This document shows, in pieces, positions 7,832-16,776 of a stretch of DNA of 33,681 nt. Source of the stretch: Candidatus Hecatellales archaeon B24 (lineage in GTDB: Archaea > Thermoproteota > Bathyarchaeia > Hecatellales > Hecatellaceae); contig LUCC01000003.1 in assembly GCA_001593855.1 (NCBI GenBank), positions 1-33,681 on the forward strand, written 5' to 3'. The notes beneath the pieces are model-generated. The model did not search any database, was not told the DNA's origin, and was given only the letters and a program-made list of their open reading frames with translations. Made by a program: the position numbers and the translations under genes. Position 1 is the first letter of the stretch. Every line of letters begins with the position of its first letter.

Positions 7832-9133
7832 TTAACATTCCAGTATTTCGCCTTTCAGATAGTATCGGGAGGCTTCCACGATTTTCACCTTGACATTTTC
7901 ACCAAGCCTCCCCCCGGGAATAGCTACAGGCTTGTAGGCATAGTTCCTTCCAATCAGGTTTCCCTTCCATCCTTCTTCGTCCACGAGAACCTCTCCCTCC
8001 CATCCAGTCCACTTCCTATTTCTTTCCAAAGCTAAGTTCCCGGCAAGCCCCGCCAGCACCCGGCTTCTCTCCTTGACAACCTGGGTTGGAAGCTTCTTCA
8101 TGCGGCTTGCAGGCGTTCTCGGCCTTGGATAAAATTTTGAAAGGTTAACGATGTCTGGCCTAACCTTCTCCAGCAGGTTTAGGGTTTGCCGGAAGTCTTC
8201 TTCTGTTTCCCCGGGGAAACCGCAGATGATGTCGGTTGCAAGCGTTACATCGGGAATCCTCCTTCGGAAAGCTGCGATTACGGTTTCGAAGTCTCGACTC
8301 GTGTAAAACCTGTTCATAAGCCTCAAAACCTTATCGCTTCCACTCTGAACTGGAACGTGGAGGAATTTGAAAATTTTCGGGTGGGTGAAGGCTTCAACCG
8401 TTCTTTCAAGTATGGGAAGCAGGTGATTGGGGTTCATCATTCCAACTCTGACTTTGAAATCCCCCTCAACTTCCACCACTCTTTCAAGCAGCTCCGCAAG
8501 GTTTGACCCTGCGTCCAGCCCGTAACAGGAGAGATCCTGGCTTGTAAGCCATATTTCTTTGGCTCCAGCCTTCACAGCCATCTCAACCTGTTTTAAGACT
8601 TCCTCAGGCCTGTAGCTTCTAAGCCTTCCTCTGGCAAACTTAACACAGCAAAAACTGCAGTTGCCAAGGCAGCCGTAGGCTGCGACGATAATACGCCTGA
8701 CAGGTGACAGGGCTCTAACAGGCATGTCAGGTTCAGGTTTAGGTTTAATTTTCAAGATTACGGGCTTTCCGCCTTTAACAACTCTGCTTACAGCTTCAAT
8801 GATTTCGTTGGTTGGAGCGGGGCCGACAACGCCGTCGAAGGAAACCTCTCTTTTAAGCCTTTCAAAGTTTATCAGGGGCAGGCATCCGGCTACTATCAGC
8901 TTCCTGTCTTTCGGAGTAGCCTTCAGCAGGCTTATCATCCTGTCCTCCGTGGGTCCCTTAACGGCGCAGGTGTTATAGATTAAAACGTCAGCCTCTTGAG
9001 GATTTGAAACCGTCTGAGCCCCCACAGTTTCTAAGCAACCTAGCATCCGCTCTCCATCCGCCATGTTGGCTGAGCATCCGAAGCTTTCCAAGTAAATCCT
9101 TACATCCTTCAGGTTTCCGGTGGAAGGCAACAT
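7832..9133 (-). CDS. Archaeal MiaB-like tRNA methylthiotransferase (MtaB/CDKAL1 type)
   Basis: 433 residues. Radical SAM methylthiotransferase expected to convert t6A37 to ms2t6A37 in ANN-decoding tRNAs. Domains in order: N-terminal UPF0004 domain with three cluster ligands (Cys20 in ESFGCSAN, Cys56 in NTCAVK, Cys84 in AGCLP); radical SAM core with CxxxCxxC (Cys155, Cys159, Cys162) in YGCLGNCSFCC; C-terminal TRAM domain from about residue 370, ending in LKGEILEC. All six cluster cysteines are present, so it looks functional. Length is usual for the archaeal/eukaryal branch. It lies 23 bases after infB on the same strand, fitting a translation-fidelity group. Confidence 0.93.
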   Translation of the reverse strand: MLPSTGNLKDVRIYLESFGCSANMADGERMLGCLETVGAQTVSNPQEADVLIYNTCAVKGPTEDRMISLLKATPKDRKLIVAGCLPLINFERLKREVSFDGVVGPAPTNEIIEAVSRVVKGGKPVILKIKPKPEPDMPVRALSPVRRIIVAAYGCLGNCSFCCVKFARGRLRSYRPEEVLKQVEMAVKAGAKEIWLTSQDLSCYGLDAGSNLAELLERVVEVEGDFKVRVGMMNPNHLLPILERTVEAFTHPKIFKFLHVPVQSGSDKVLRLMNRFYTSRDFETVIAAFRRRIPDVTLATDIICGFPGETEEDFRQTLNLLEKVRPDIVNLSKFYPRPRTPASRMKKLPTQVVKERSRVLAGLAGNLALERNRKWTGWEGEVLVDEEGWKGNLIGRNYAYKPVAIPGGRLGENVKVKIVEASRYYLKGEILEC

Positions 9134-9156
9134 TGTCGCCCTTTAAATTTCAGCCC

Positions 9157-10938
9157 TTACACTCCGAGGCAGAAGTAGGGATTGATTTTACGTTTAACTT
9201 CCAAAAACTCTTTCAGGCATTCCTCTTCGTCAGGGGTTAGGGTGTCCCTGTAGTTGCGAAGCAGGTTGCGAACGTGGTTTTCAGGCATGTCAACGTATAG
9301 GGTTTCACCCTCCTTAACCTGCCTTCCCAAGGTTGGCTCTTTCATTGATATGGCAACCTGCATCCCCCGGACGGCTTCCCTGAGGCTTTCACCCCGCTCT
9401 TGGATTTGAACGATTCTGCCTGCGAAGGTGCCGTCCTCCTTGGTAAGCGGGTATCCAGGCCTGATTCTTCCAGCCTGAACCTCCACCCCACAGATGGCCG
9501 GCTTGCTTCTCCTGAAGAGGCAGCCGGGCAGAACCTTTACTTTTCCAGGCCTTATCAAAGCTTCAAGGGCTATGCGGGCCTCCTCCTCTTTAAGGCTTCT
9601 AACCCAGTCAAAGTATTCCTCCATAAGCCTGTAAATCACGTTTTCCCGGAAGATTTTCACTCCAGCCCTCAGGGCTTCATCTTGGGCGTCAGGCAGAACC
9701 TTAACGTTGAAGCCGAGGACGGCACCGTGAGATAGGTCTGACCTTTTAGCTACGGAGGCCTCCACTATATCCCTCTTAGAAATATCTCCTACGTCAGCCA
9801 TCCTAACGGCAATCTGGCTGGCTTTAAGCTCGCCCAGGATAGCTTCAAGCGACCCTAACGTGTCAGCCTTAACGACTACCCCAGCCTTGTCCGTGGAGAA
9901 CCTTACGCTTTCAACTTCCTCGCCGACCTTTGCCTTAACCTCTTCAAGCTGCTCTTCGCTGGCAGCCGTGTAAAGCGGGCTTCCCGCGATAACATCTTCA
10001 AGGTTTGGAGCTGCAATTTTAACGCCGGCAGCGGCTGAAACCTCCTTTAAAGACTTAAACTTCTCGGAGGGGTCTCTGATTTCATCTAGGGGCTTAGGCA
10101 CTAGGATGGCTCTAACCTTCGTTGTTACGGGGCCGTGTTTTCCCCCTACAACTATGGTGTCGCCTTCCCTTAGCACGCCGTCGTACAGGATTACGTTGAT
10201 GTTCACACCTAAGCCCGGGTCTTCCCTAACCTCCAGCACGGTTCCAGCAGTCCGCCTGGAAACTTCAAGCCTACGCTTCAAATACTGCTGGGTCAGCCCT
10301 ACAAGAATCGCGAGGAGGTCAGGCACTCCCTCCCCAGTCCTGGCGCTCACCGGAACTATGGCAACGGTTTTCCTGAAGTCTGCTACACGGTCATACCTGT
10401 CAGCGTTTATTCCATGCTGGGATAGGGAAGCTACGATCTCGTATACCTTCTCGTCTAGGATTCGAGCTACAGAGCGGTCTAGGGTTTTCAACCTCTCGAA
10501 GAAGCATAGGTCTGAAGGCTGCCTCCAGCCTGGAAGCAAATCCACCTTGTTAGCTGCCACTATGAACGGGGTTCTTCTGGCTTTCAGAATTTCCAGCGAC
10601 TCCACGGTTTGAGGCATAACTCCCTCGTTCACATCCACCACGAGGATGGCTATGTCGGCTACAGAGCCTCCCCTACGCCTGAGACTGGAGAAGGCAGCGT
10701 GGCCTGGAGTGTCAACGAAAAGCAGCCCCGGCACTTCTATTTTGAAGTTGAACTTTCTAAGCAGGCCCATGCACAGCTTTTCCAGGATTTTGGTGGGAAC
10801 ATAGCTGGCTCCTATATGCTGGGTTATAGCTCCAGGCTCTCTGACAGCGACAACCGTCCCCCTGACTTTATCCAGTAGAGTGGTCTTTCCATGGTCTACG
10901 TGGCCCAGCACTACAACTATAGGCTGCCTGATGGGCAT
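9157..10938 (-). CDS. infB: Translation initiation factor aIF5B (IF2-like GTPase)
   Basis: 593 residues, typical of archaeal aIF5B. GTPase promoting ribosomal subunit joining. G motifs: GHVDHGKT (12-19), DTPGH (76-80), NKVD (130-133). Following are the two beta-barrel domains, the alpha-beta-alpha middle domain and the C-terminal tRNA-binding barrel with its helical tail. No intein is inserted in the P-loop, where some archaeal infB genes carry one. The start is ATG at 10938 with a GGTGAGG ribosome-binding site about 9 bases upstream. Divergent from hppA. Confidence 0.97.
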   Translation of the reverse strand: MPIRQPIVVVLGHVDHGKTTLLDKVRGTVVAVREPGAITQHIGASYVPTKILEKLCMGLLRKFNFKIEVPGLLFVDTPGHAAFSSLRRRGGSVADIAILVVDVNEGVMPQTVESLEILKARRTPFIVAANKVDLLPGWRQPSDLCFFERLKTLDRSVARILDEKVYEIVASLSQHGINADRYDRVADFRKTVAIVPVSARTGEGVPDLLAILVGLTQQYLKRRLEVSRRTAGTVLEVREDPGLGVNINVILYDGVLREGDTIVVGGKHGPVTTKVRAILVPKPLDEIRDPSEKFKSLKEVSAAAGVKIAAPNLEDVIAGSPLYTAASEEQLEEVKAKVGEEVESVRFSTDKAGVVVKADTLGSLEAILGELKASQIAVRMADVGDISKRDIVEASVAKRSDLSHGAVLGFNVKVLPDAQDEALRAGVKIFRENVIYRLMEEYFDWVRSLKEEEARIALEALIRPGKVKVLPGCLFRRSKPAICGVEVQAGRIRPGYPLTKEDGTFAGRIVQIQERGESLREAVRGMQVAISMKEPTLGRQVKEGETLYVDMPENHVRNLLRNYRDTLTPDEEECLKEFLEVKRKINPYFCLGV

Positions 10939-10983
10939 TCCTGAAGCCTCACCGGGAGGTAGGGTATAATCACCATTAGGGAG

Positions 10984-11009
10984 GGAAACCGGAAAAGTTT
11001 AAGGTTTCC
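10984..11009. promoter_or_regulatory. Inverted repeat between infB and hppA
   Basis: GGAAACC (10984-10990) and its exact complement GGTTTCC (11003-11009) flank a 12-base AT-rich spacer containing AAGTTTAA. Position in a 148-base divergent intergenic region makes it a possible operator or overlapping promoter element. No regulator is identified. Confidence 0.3.
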
Positions 11010-11086
11010 TTGGAAGGAAGGCTTAATAGGCTGAGAAAGCAGAAAATATCTTTCAGTTTGAAAGGTTCAGGCTGGGTGAGCTGAAA

Positions 11087-13195
11087 GTGTATTCCGCCTT
11101 GATGTTGCCCTTCATCGCGGTGGCAGCGGCTTTGGGGTTTGCAGGCTACCTGGTTTGGAGTATCCTGAAGGAGGAGGCAGGCTCAGGGGAGGTTATAACC
11201 ATCCATGAAGCCATAAAGGTTGCGGCGATGGCATACCTTAACCGCCAGTATAGGACGCTGCTGGCCTTCATGGTGGTGGTAGCCGTAATTCTAGGGGTAG
11301 CTGTTAAATGGCAGGTAGGCTTGTCCTTCATCGTTGGAGCCTGCTTTTCAGCTGCAGCAGGCTACATCGGCATGACCATAGCTGTTAGAGCTAACGCGAG
11401 AACGGCGACCGCAGCCAAACATGGCGTGGGGAAAGCCCTTCGAATAGCCTTTAAGGGAGGAGCGGTAACAGGGCTTCTAATGGTTGCCTTAGCCCTCCTA
11501 GGGCTTTCAGTATTCTTCCTGCTGTGGCAGGACCCCATTCTCTTCGCTGGGTTCGGCTTCGGAGGAAGCATTGTCGCCTTGTTTGCCAGGATTGGAGGGG
11601 GAATCTACACGAAGTCGGCTGACGTTGGAGCCGACCTGGTTGGAAAAGTTGAAGCTGGAATCCCTGAGGACGACCCACGTAATCCAGCTGTGATAGCAGA
11701 CTTCGTGGGAGACAACGTGGGAGACGACGCGGGGATGGCTGCAGACCTCTTCGAAACCTACGCTGTAACCATGATTGGAGCTATGCTGCTGGCGGTTATC
11801 CCGACGGTTCCAGCCTTCAAAGTTGTGGAGGGAGGAGCAGCCGTATACCACTGGGGTAAGCTTATTTACCCGCTGCTGCTGGGAGCTATAGCGCTTCTGG
11901 CAACCATCGTTGGAACCTTCGCTGTTAGGGCTGGAGGGAAAACCAAGCCTTCCACAGCCATCCTTCAAGGCATACTTGTCACCTCGGTAATCTCTGTTAT
12001 AGGCTTCTACTTCCTGACGGTCTGGCTTAGCCTTCCCATGGGAGTCTTCTACGCGTCCATTGTAGGCGTGGTGGTCACCGTTCTCCTCGCCGTGATAAAC
12101 AACTACTATACTTCCTATGCTTACAGGCCTACGAAAAGTATTTCAGAAGCCTCCCAGGCAGGTCCTGCTGTAAACCTGATTACGGGGCTTTCCATAGGGC
12201 TTGAAAGCTCAGCCCTCCCTGTAGCCGTCATAGCCTCAAGCATTCCCATAGCCTACTTCGCAGCTGGAGGAGCATTAAGCATAATAGACGGCTTCTACGG
12301 GGTTGCCGTAGCCGTTATGGCTATGCTTTCCATAGCCGGAATAATCGTTTCGGTGGACGCTTTCGGGCCTATAGTCGACAACGCCAACGGCATCGCAGAG
12401 ATGGCTGGGCTTGGAGAAGACGTTAGGGAAGGTTTAGACCCGCTGGACGCCCTTGGAAACACTACTAAGTCGCTTACCAAGGCTTTCGCCATAGGCTCCG
12501 CTGGGCTTGCAGCCTTATCGCTGCTCTTCGCCTACCTGGTTGAAGTGGTGAGAGGTTTAATAGAGCTTAACCCTCAAGCCTACTCGAACCTGAACTTCCA
12601 GCAGGCGTTGATGGAGCTCACCGGGAAGGTTACCCTTATGAGCCCGAAGGTTATCCTAGGCCTCTTCGTAGGCGGAGTTCTCGTGTTCCTTTTCGCATCC
12701 CTCTGCATGAGAGGTGTGGCCAAGGGAGCCTTCAGCATGGTAAGCGAAGTTAGAAGACAGTTCAGAGAGATAAAAGGCCTCATGGAGGGGAAAGCCAAAC
12801 CTGACTACGCCCGCTGCGTTGACATCAGCGTTAGAACTGCGCTGAAAAGCATGGCTCTCCCAGGCATCATCGTTATAGTTCCACCGGTAATCATAGGCTT
12901 CGTGGTAGGCTGGGAAGCCCTGGCAGGACTTCTCATCGGAACCACGGTTACAGGACTTGCCACAGCCATTTTCATGGCAACCGGCGGGGCAGCCTGGGAC
13001 AACGCTAAAAAATTCATCGAGCTTGGGAACTACGGTGGGAAAGGCTCGCCAGCCCACTCCGCCGCCGTGGTAGGAGACACCGTGGGAGACCCGTGCAAGG
13101 ACACCGCCGGCCCCGCCATAAACCCCATGATAAAGGCTGTGAACATGCTCTCGGTAATCCTAGCCCCACTATTCCTGCTGATAATGCTGGCCTAA
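11087..13195 (+). CDS. hppA: Membrane-bound proton-pumping pyrophosphatase, predicted K+-independent
   Basis: 702 residues with about 16 membrane helices. Couples pyrophosphate hydrolysis to ion transport across the cell membrane. The catalytic signature is DVGADLVGKVEAGIPEDDPR (179-198), followed by the acidic DFVGDNVGDDAGMAADLFE, and near the C-terminus VGDTVGDPCKDTAGPAINP. In GNTT-K461-SL-T464, a lysine and a threonine occupy the positions that distinguish K+-independent enzymes from K+-dependent ones (Ala and Gly), so K+-independent H+ pumping is predicted. The start is GTG with GGGTGAG six bases upstream. Converges on the sirtuin gene with a 15-base gap. Confidence 0.96.
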   Translation: MYSALMLPFIAVAAALGFAGYLVWSILKEEAGSGEVITIHEAIKVAAMAYLNRQYRTLLAFMVVVAVILGVAVKWQVGLSFIVGACFSAAAGYIGMTIAVRANARTATAAKHGVGKALRIAFKGGAVTGLLMVALALLGLSVFFLLWQDPILFAGFGFGGSIVALFARIGGGIYTKSADVGADLVGKVEAGIPEDDPRNPAVIADFVGDNVGDDAGMAADLFETYAVTMIGAMLLAVIPTVPAFKVVEGGAAVYHWGKLIYPLLLGAIALLATIVGTFAVRAGGKTKPSTAILQGILVTSVISVIGFYFLTVWLSLPMGVFYASIVGVVVTVLLAVINNYYTSYAYRPTKSISEASQAGPAVNLITGLSIGLESSALPVAVIASSIPIAYFAAGGALSIIDGFYGVAVAVMAMLSIAGIIVSVDAFGPIVDNANGIAEMAGLGEDVREGLDPLDALGNTTKSLTKAFAIGSAGLAALSLLFAYLVEVVRGLIELNPQAYSNLNFQQALMELTGKVTLMSPKVILGLFVGGVLVFLFASLCMRGVAKGAFSMVSEVRRQFREIKGLMEGKAKPDYARCVDISVRTALKSMALPGIIVIVPPVIIGFVVGWEALAGLLIGTTVTGLATAIFMATGGAAWDNAKKFIELGNYGGKGSPAHSAAVVGDTVGDPCKDTAGPAINPMIKAVNMLSVILAPLFLLIMLA

Positions 13196-13210
13196 CTACT
13201 GAAAGCCGGG

Positions 13211-14023
13211 CTACCCTTCCAGCAGCCTCTCCACTTCCTTTACTATTTTCGGCAGAATTTCCCCTGTTTTTCCTAGAAGCGAGCAGTCGGCTATGGTGTT
13301 GGTTAGCTGGGTGGGGCTGAGGTTTACTTCTATTATTTTAGCTGGCTTGCTTTTCTGGACAGGTTCTAGGCCGGGAAAGTTCATAGGCGACCTTCCGAAC
13401 TTTGCGATGTAGGGTAGCTCTGCTGCCGGGTAGACAGAAGCCGAAGTGCCTGCCACCAGCATTAAGTCGCATTTCAAGGCTTCAGAGTGGGCTTTTGACA
13501 GGGCTTCGAAGGGGATAGGCTCCTCAAACATGACCACGTTAGGCTTTAGAAGCCCCCCGCACCCGCATTTGGGCGGTATTTCACCGGATTTAACCCTGGC
13601 TTCAACACCTGCCATGGGGTAGAGGCTTCCGCAGCGTAGACATTTCGCCTGGCTTAGGCTTCCATGAAACTCCACGACGTTTCGGCTTCCAGCCTTCTGG
13701 TGAAGGCCGTCCACGTTCTGCGTTATAACACATTTCAGCCTTCCAACCTCTTCAAGCCTGGCCAGAGCGTAATGGGAAGGATTAGGCTTAGCCTCGCCTA
13801 GCCCCGCGAAGATTTCCAGGTGGCGCTTCCAGTAGCGGGCTGGGTTCTCCATGAAGCTGCTGAAGGTGAACTCGTCGGGATCGTATTTCCTCCATAATCC
13901 TTGAGGACCTCTGAAGTCTGGTATTCCGCTTTCCGTTGAAACCCCTGCCCCTGTTAAGGCTATGGGCCACCTAGCTTCCGCCAGAAGCCCAGCAGCCTTT
14001 TTCACAAGCTCTTCTAAGCCCAT
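13211..14023 (-). CDS. NAD-dependent protein deacylase, Sir2 family
   Basis: 270 residues. Sirtuin removing acyl groups from lysines with NAD+. Visible: GAGVSTESGIPDFRG (25-39), ITQNVDGLHQKAGS (100-113), catalytic His120 in VEFHGSL, and zinc cysteines Cys128, Cys131, Cys153 and Cys155. The second pair is C-x-C where many sirtuins have C-x2-C, a mild variation. In archaea sirtuins are known to act on chromatin proteins such as Alba. The ATG directly follows the stop of the upstream ornithine-cyclodeaminase-family gene with no gap, so translation is probably coupled. Confidence 0.95.
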   Translation of the reverse strand: MGLEELVKKAAGLLAEARWPIALTGAGVSTESGIPDFRGPQGLWRKYDPDEFTFSSFMENPARYWKRHLEIFAGLGEAKPNPSHYALARLEEVGRLKCVITQNVDGLHQKAGSRNVVEFHGSLSQAKCLRCGSLYPMAGVEARVKSGEIPPKCGCGGLLKPNVVMFEEPIPFEALSKAHSEALKCDLMLVAGTSASVYPAAELPYIAKFGRSPMNFPGLEPVQKSKPAKIIEVNLSPTQLTNTIADCSLLGKTGEILPKIVKEVERLLEG

Positions 14024-15316
14024 TTACTCACTCTTCCCTGAGGCTTCTCTCAGCCCTAGAAGTTCTTGGGCTAGGAGAGGCAGAAAGGTTCCTACGTCTG
14101 AAATCACACCCACAGCCTGGCTTGACCCTCTGTCAAGAAGCTTGGTGACGGCGGAGGGATTTATGTCCACGCATACAAGCTTGACGGTGGAGGGAAGCAT
14201 GTTTCCCACGGCAATGGAGTGGAGGGCGGTGGCTAGCATGAGAACCATGGAGGCATCCTTTAAGGCTTCCCTGTACCTGCGTTGAGCTTCCACCATGTCT
14301 GTTACCACTTCTGGGAGGGGGCCATCATCCCTTATGGACCCGGCTAAAATGAAGGGCACCCCACACCTGATGCACTCATACATTATTCCACTCTTCAAAA
14401 TCTTCTTTTCCACGGCAGACCTGAGCCCGCCAGCCTTGAAAACCTCGTTTATGGCTACAAGATGGTTTCGATGGCCTCTGATGGATGGAACCCCATCCTT
14501 TAGGGATATTCCCAGCGAGGTTCCTAGGAGAGCTGCCTCCACGTCGTGGACTGCTAGGGCGTTGCCTGCCAGAAGCACGTCTACGAAGCCTTCCCGTATT
14601 AGGGTGGCTAGGGCTTCAGCAGCCCCAGTATGCACCACAGCAGGCCCGGCTACCACTACAACCTTTCCTCCTGAACGTTTCACCTGGTAGAGGTCTCGGG
14701 CTATCTGTCGGATGATGGTGGTGGCAGGCTTCTCGCTGGAAGCCTCGCTGACCATGAACCTGAAGATTCCTGTGCTCTCCCTCGGCCTTTCAGGAGGCTT
14801 AACCCTTACGCCTTCCTCTCCGACGACTATGAGGTCTCCTTTCTTCACGTCTCGAAGAGGCTTACAGTAGGCTCTGCCAGCCTCCGGGTCTACCACCACA
14901 ACCTTATCCATCATGACGTTTTCAACTTCAATCCATTTTCCACCATAGCGGATGTAGGTTGGGTTGTTGGTGGTAGAGTAGAAGTCGTCAGGAAGCACGG
15001 AGTCGGCTGGAGCAGGCTTAACCGTGGCCTCCTTAACCTCTAAGGGCACAGCCCCCAGCAGGTAGATTTCCCTTAGAATCTGGTCTAAATGCTCCGGGCT
15101 GTACCCTTTAACCAGCATGCGAATATAGCTTGTATCGGTTTTACGCCTGCCAACCCTGAACTCTAAAACCTCGAAGTCTCCTCCAAGCTCCATAATTCTA
15201 TCCCATATTTTAGGCAGAATCATGGAGTCTATGAGGTGGCCTTCAGCTTCCACCTCACGGCTGGCTGCAGACGTAGAGGTTGAAGGCTTAACTTTAAACT
15301 CGGCCATCCACACCAT
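14024..15316 (-). CDS. Ornithine cyclodeaminase-type protein, LOR/SDH domain family (TIGR00300)
   Basis: 430 residues. Belongs to the archaeal family with an N-terminal LOR/SDH domain (EAEGHLIDSMILPKIWDRI, about 24-43, and FEVLEFRVGRRKTDTSYIRM) and a C-terminal nucleotide-binding domain (GGKVVVVAGPAVVHTGAAEA; later CVDINPSAVTKLLDRGSSQA). A methanogen member has been reported as an ornithine cyclodeaminase making proline from ornithine, with NAD; this is the best functional guess. The first ATG has GGAG only one base away; the ATG three codons later (15307) has GGAG at a usable spacing and may be the true start. The gene abuts the sirtuin gene. Confidence 0.87.
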   Translation of the reverse strand: MVWMAEFKVKPSTSTSAASREVEAEGHLIDSMILPKIWDRIMELGGDFEVLEFRVGRRKTDTSYIRMLVKGYSPEHLDQILREIYLLGAVPLEVKEATVKPAPADSVLPDDFYSTTNNPTYIRYGGKWIEVENVMMDKVVVVDPEAGRAYCKPLRDVKKGDLIVVGEEGVRVKPPERPRESTGIFRFMVSEASSEKPATTIIRQIARDLYQVKRSGGKVVVVAGPAVVHTGAAEALATLIREGFVDVLLAGNALAVHDVEAALLGTSLGISLKDGVPSIRGHRNHLVAINEVFKAGGLRSAVEKKILKSGIMYECIRCGVPFILAGSIRDDGPLPEVVTDMVEAQRRYREALKDASMVLMLATALHSIAVGNMLPSTVKLVCVDINPSAVTKLLDRGSSQAVGVISDVGTFLPLLAQELLGLREASGKSE

Positions 15317-15327
15317 ACTCCAACGGT

Positions 15328-16731
15328 TTACTGGAAGCCTAGCTTGGATTTAAAGTACTGCCAAAAGTATTTACCCATAACGTTTACGAGCAGCTCCTTA
15401 GCGTACCCCCTGCGGATGTAACGCCATATAACATGAGGTTGAAGGTAGAAGTCGAAGTAGGCCTTTTTAATAAGCTTCCTAAGCCTCTCCTCTGAAAGCT
15501 CCTCAGTCCGCATAACAGGCTTCAAAACCGTGTACTTAGTCCAGTCCTCGGTTAAAAGTAAACCCTCCTCTTTGGCAACCCTGTAAAGCTCCGTTCCCGG
15601 GAAGGGGGTGGCCAGAGAGAACTGGACGAAGTCGGGGTCAAGCTTCTTAGCAAACCTGATGGTTTCCATGGCTTCCTCCCAGGTTTCACCTGGAATGCCG
15701 AGGACGAAGGAGGCTACCACTTGGAGGCCTGCCTCCTTAGCCAGCTTCACCGCCCTAACCGACTGCTCCACTTTTATGCCTTTCCTCATGAGGTTTAGAA
15801 CCCGCTGAACCCCTGATTCAACTCCAAGGTAGACCATGACGCAGCCAGCGTCACGGATTTCCTTGAAAATCTCGCCGTCAACCGTGTCAACGCGAGCTGA
15901 GCAGACCCATAGAACATCTAGCCCTCTCTCTTTAAGCTCCCTGCAGATTTCTTTAACCCGCTTCTTGTCGAAGATGAAAAGGTCGTCGACGAACTCTACA
16001 TGGTTAGACTTGTACTGTTCGATGAATTCTTCCACTTCGTCAACCACGTTCTTTGGGCTTCTAGCCCTGAACCTTTTGCCGAAGATTAGGGATGAGGAGC
16101 AGAAGGTGCAGTTGAAGGGGCAGCCCCTGCTGGTAAAAACTAAGCCTAATGTTTCATGTTTCCCGAAGACCTTGTAGCGTTCCATGGGTAGCAGGTGGCG
16201 TGCTGGAAAGGGAAGCTCGTCTAGGTTCTCTATAAGCGGCCTGGGCTCCGAGTATTTAAGGCTTCCATTCTCCCGGTAGATTACGCCTTTAACCTCTCTC
16301 AGGTTTCCGTTTTCCTCCCAGGTTTTCACTAGGTCCAGCAGCGTGTATTCGCCTTCGCCTATTACGCCTATTTGGATGGAGGGCTCAGCCTTCATGGTTT
16401 CCTCGGGGAGAAAGGTTATGTGGGGACCTCCCATAATGACTAGAGCTTCTGGAGCGGCTTCCTTAACCATCTGAGCTGTTTTAAGGGCGCTGGGAGCCAC
16501 AGCCGTCGTGGCGGTTACACCTACAATGTCAGGTTTACGCCTTTCAACTTCGGCGGGAATTTTCTCGTAGGTCAGCTGGAAGGCTGGAGCGTCCAATATT
16601 TCAACCTTGTAGCCATGCTGCTCTAAAACCGCAGCTAGGTAGGCTAAGCCCATGGAGGGGGCTACCATTTCAGCTGTTGAGTAAAGCTCTACTTCAGGCG
16701 GGATGGGGGGCTGAACCAGAAGAATCCTCAA
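15328..16731 (-). CDS. B12-binding-domain radical SAM protein
   Basis: 467 residues. N-terminal cobalamin-binding-like domain (MRILLVQPPIPPEVEL, MGLAYLAAVLEQHGYKVEIL, then VGVTATT and MGGPHITFLPE), followed by a radical SAM core with CxxxCxxC at Cys204, Cys208, Cys211 in TSRGCPFNCTFCSS. This is the BchE-like class that often performs methylations or ring formations on lipids or cofactors; the substrate is unknown. The classic DxHxxG base-off B12 motif is not evident near residues 10-20, so cobalamin binding may be base-off without His or lost. Start is TTG. Lies 45 bases after a rhomboid-like membrane protein on the same strand. Confidence 0.9.
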   Translation of the reverse strand: MRILLVQPPIPPEVELYSTAEMVAPSMGLAYLAAVLEQHGYKVEILDAPAFQLTYEKIPAEVERRKPDIVGVTATTAVAPSALKTAQMVKEAAPEALVIMGGPHITFLPEETMKAEPSIQIGVIGEGEYTLLDLVKTWEENGNLREVKGVIYRENGSLKYSEPRPLIENLDELPFPARHLLPMERYKVFGKHETLGLVFTSRGCPFNCTFCSSSLIFGKRFRARSPKNVVDEVEEFIEQYKSNHVEFVDDLFIFDKKRVKEICRELKERGLDVLWVCSARVDTVDGEIFKEIRDAGCVMVYLGVESGVQRVLNLMRKGIKVEQSVRAVKLAKEAGLQVVASFVLGIPGETWEEAMETIRFAKKLDPDFVQFSLATPFPGTELYRVAKEEGLLLTEDWTKYTVLKPVMRTEELSEERLRKLIKKAYFDFYLQPHVIWRYIRRGYAKELLVNVMGKYFWQYFKSKLGFQ

Positions 16732-16776
16732 GCCTTATTCTCCCAGCTGACTTAAGATATCAGCTTCTCATAAAAA

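Noticed and set aside
10106-10612. Long plus-strand frame of 168 codons inside infB
   Set aside because: It is antisense to highly conserved aIF5B coding sequence and its product is low-complexity with no recognisable domain.
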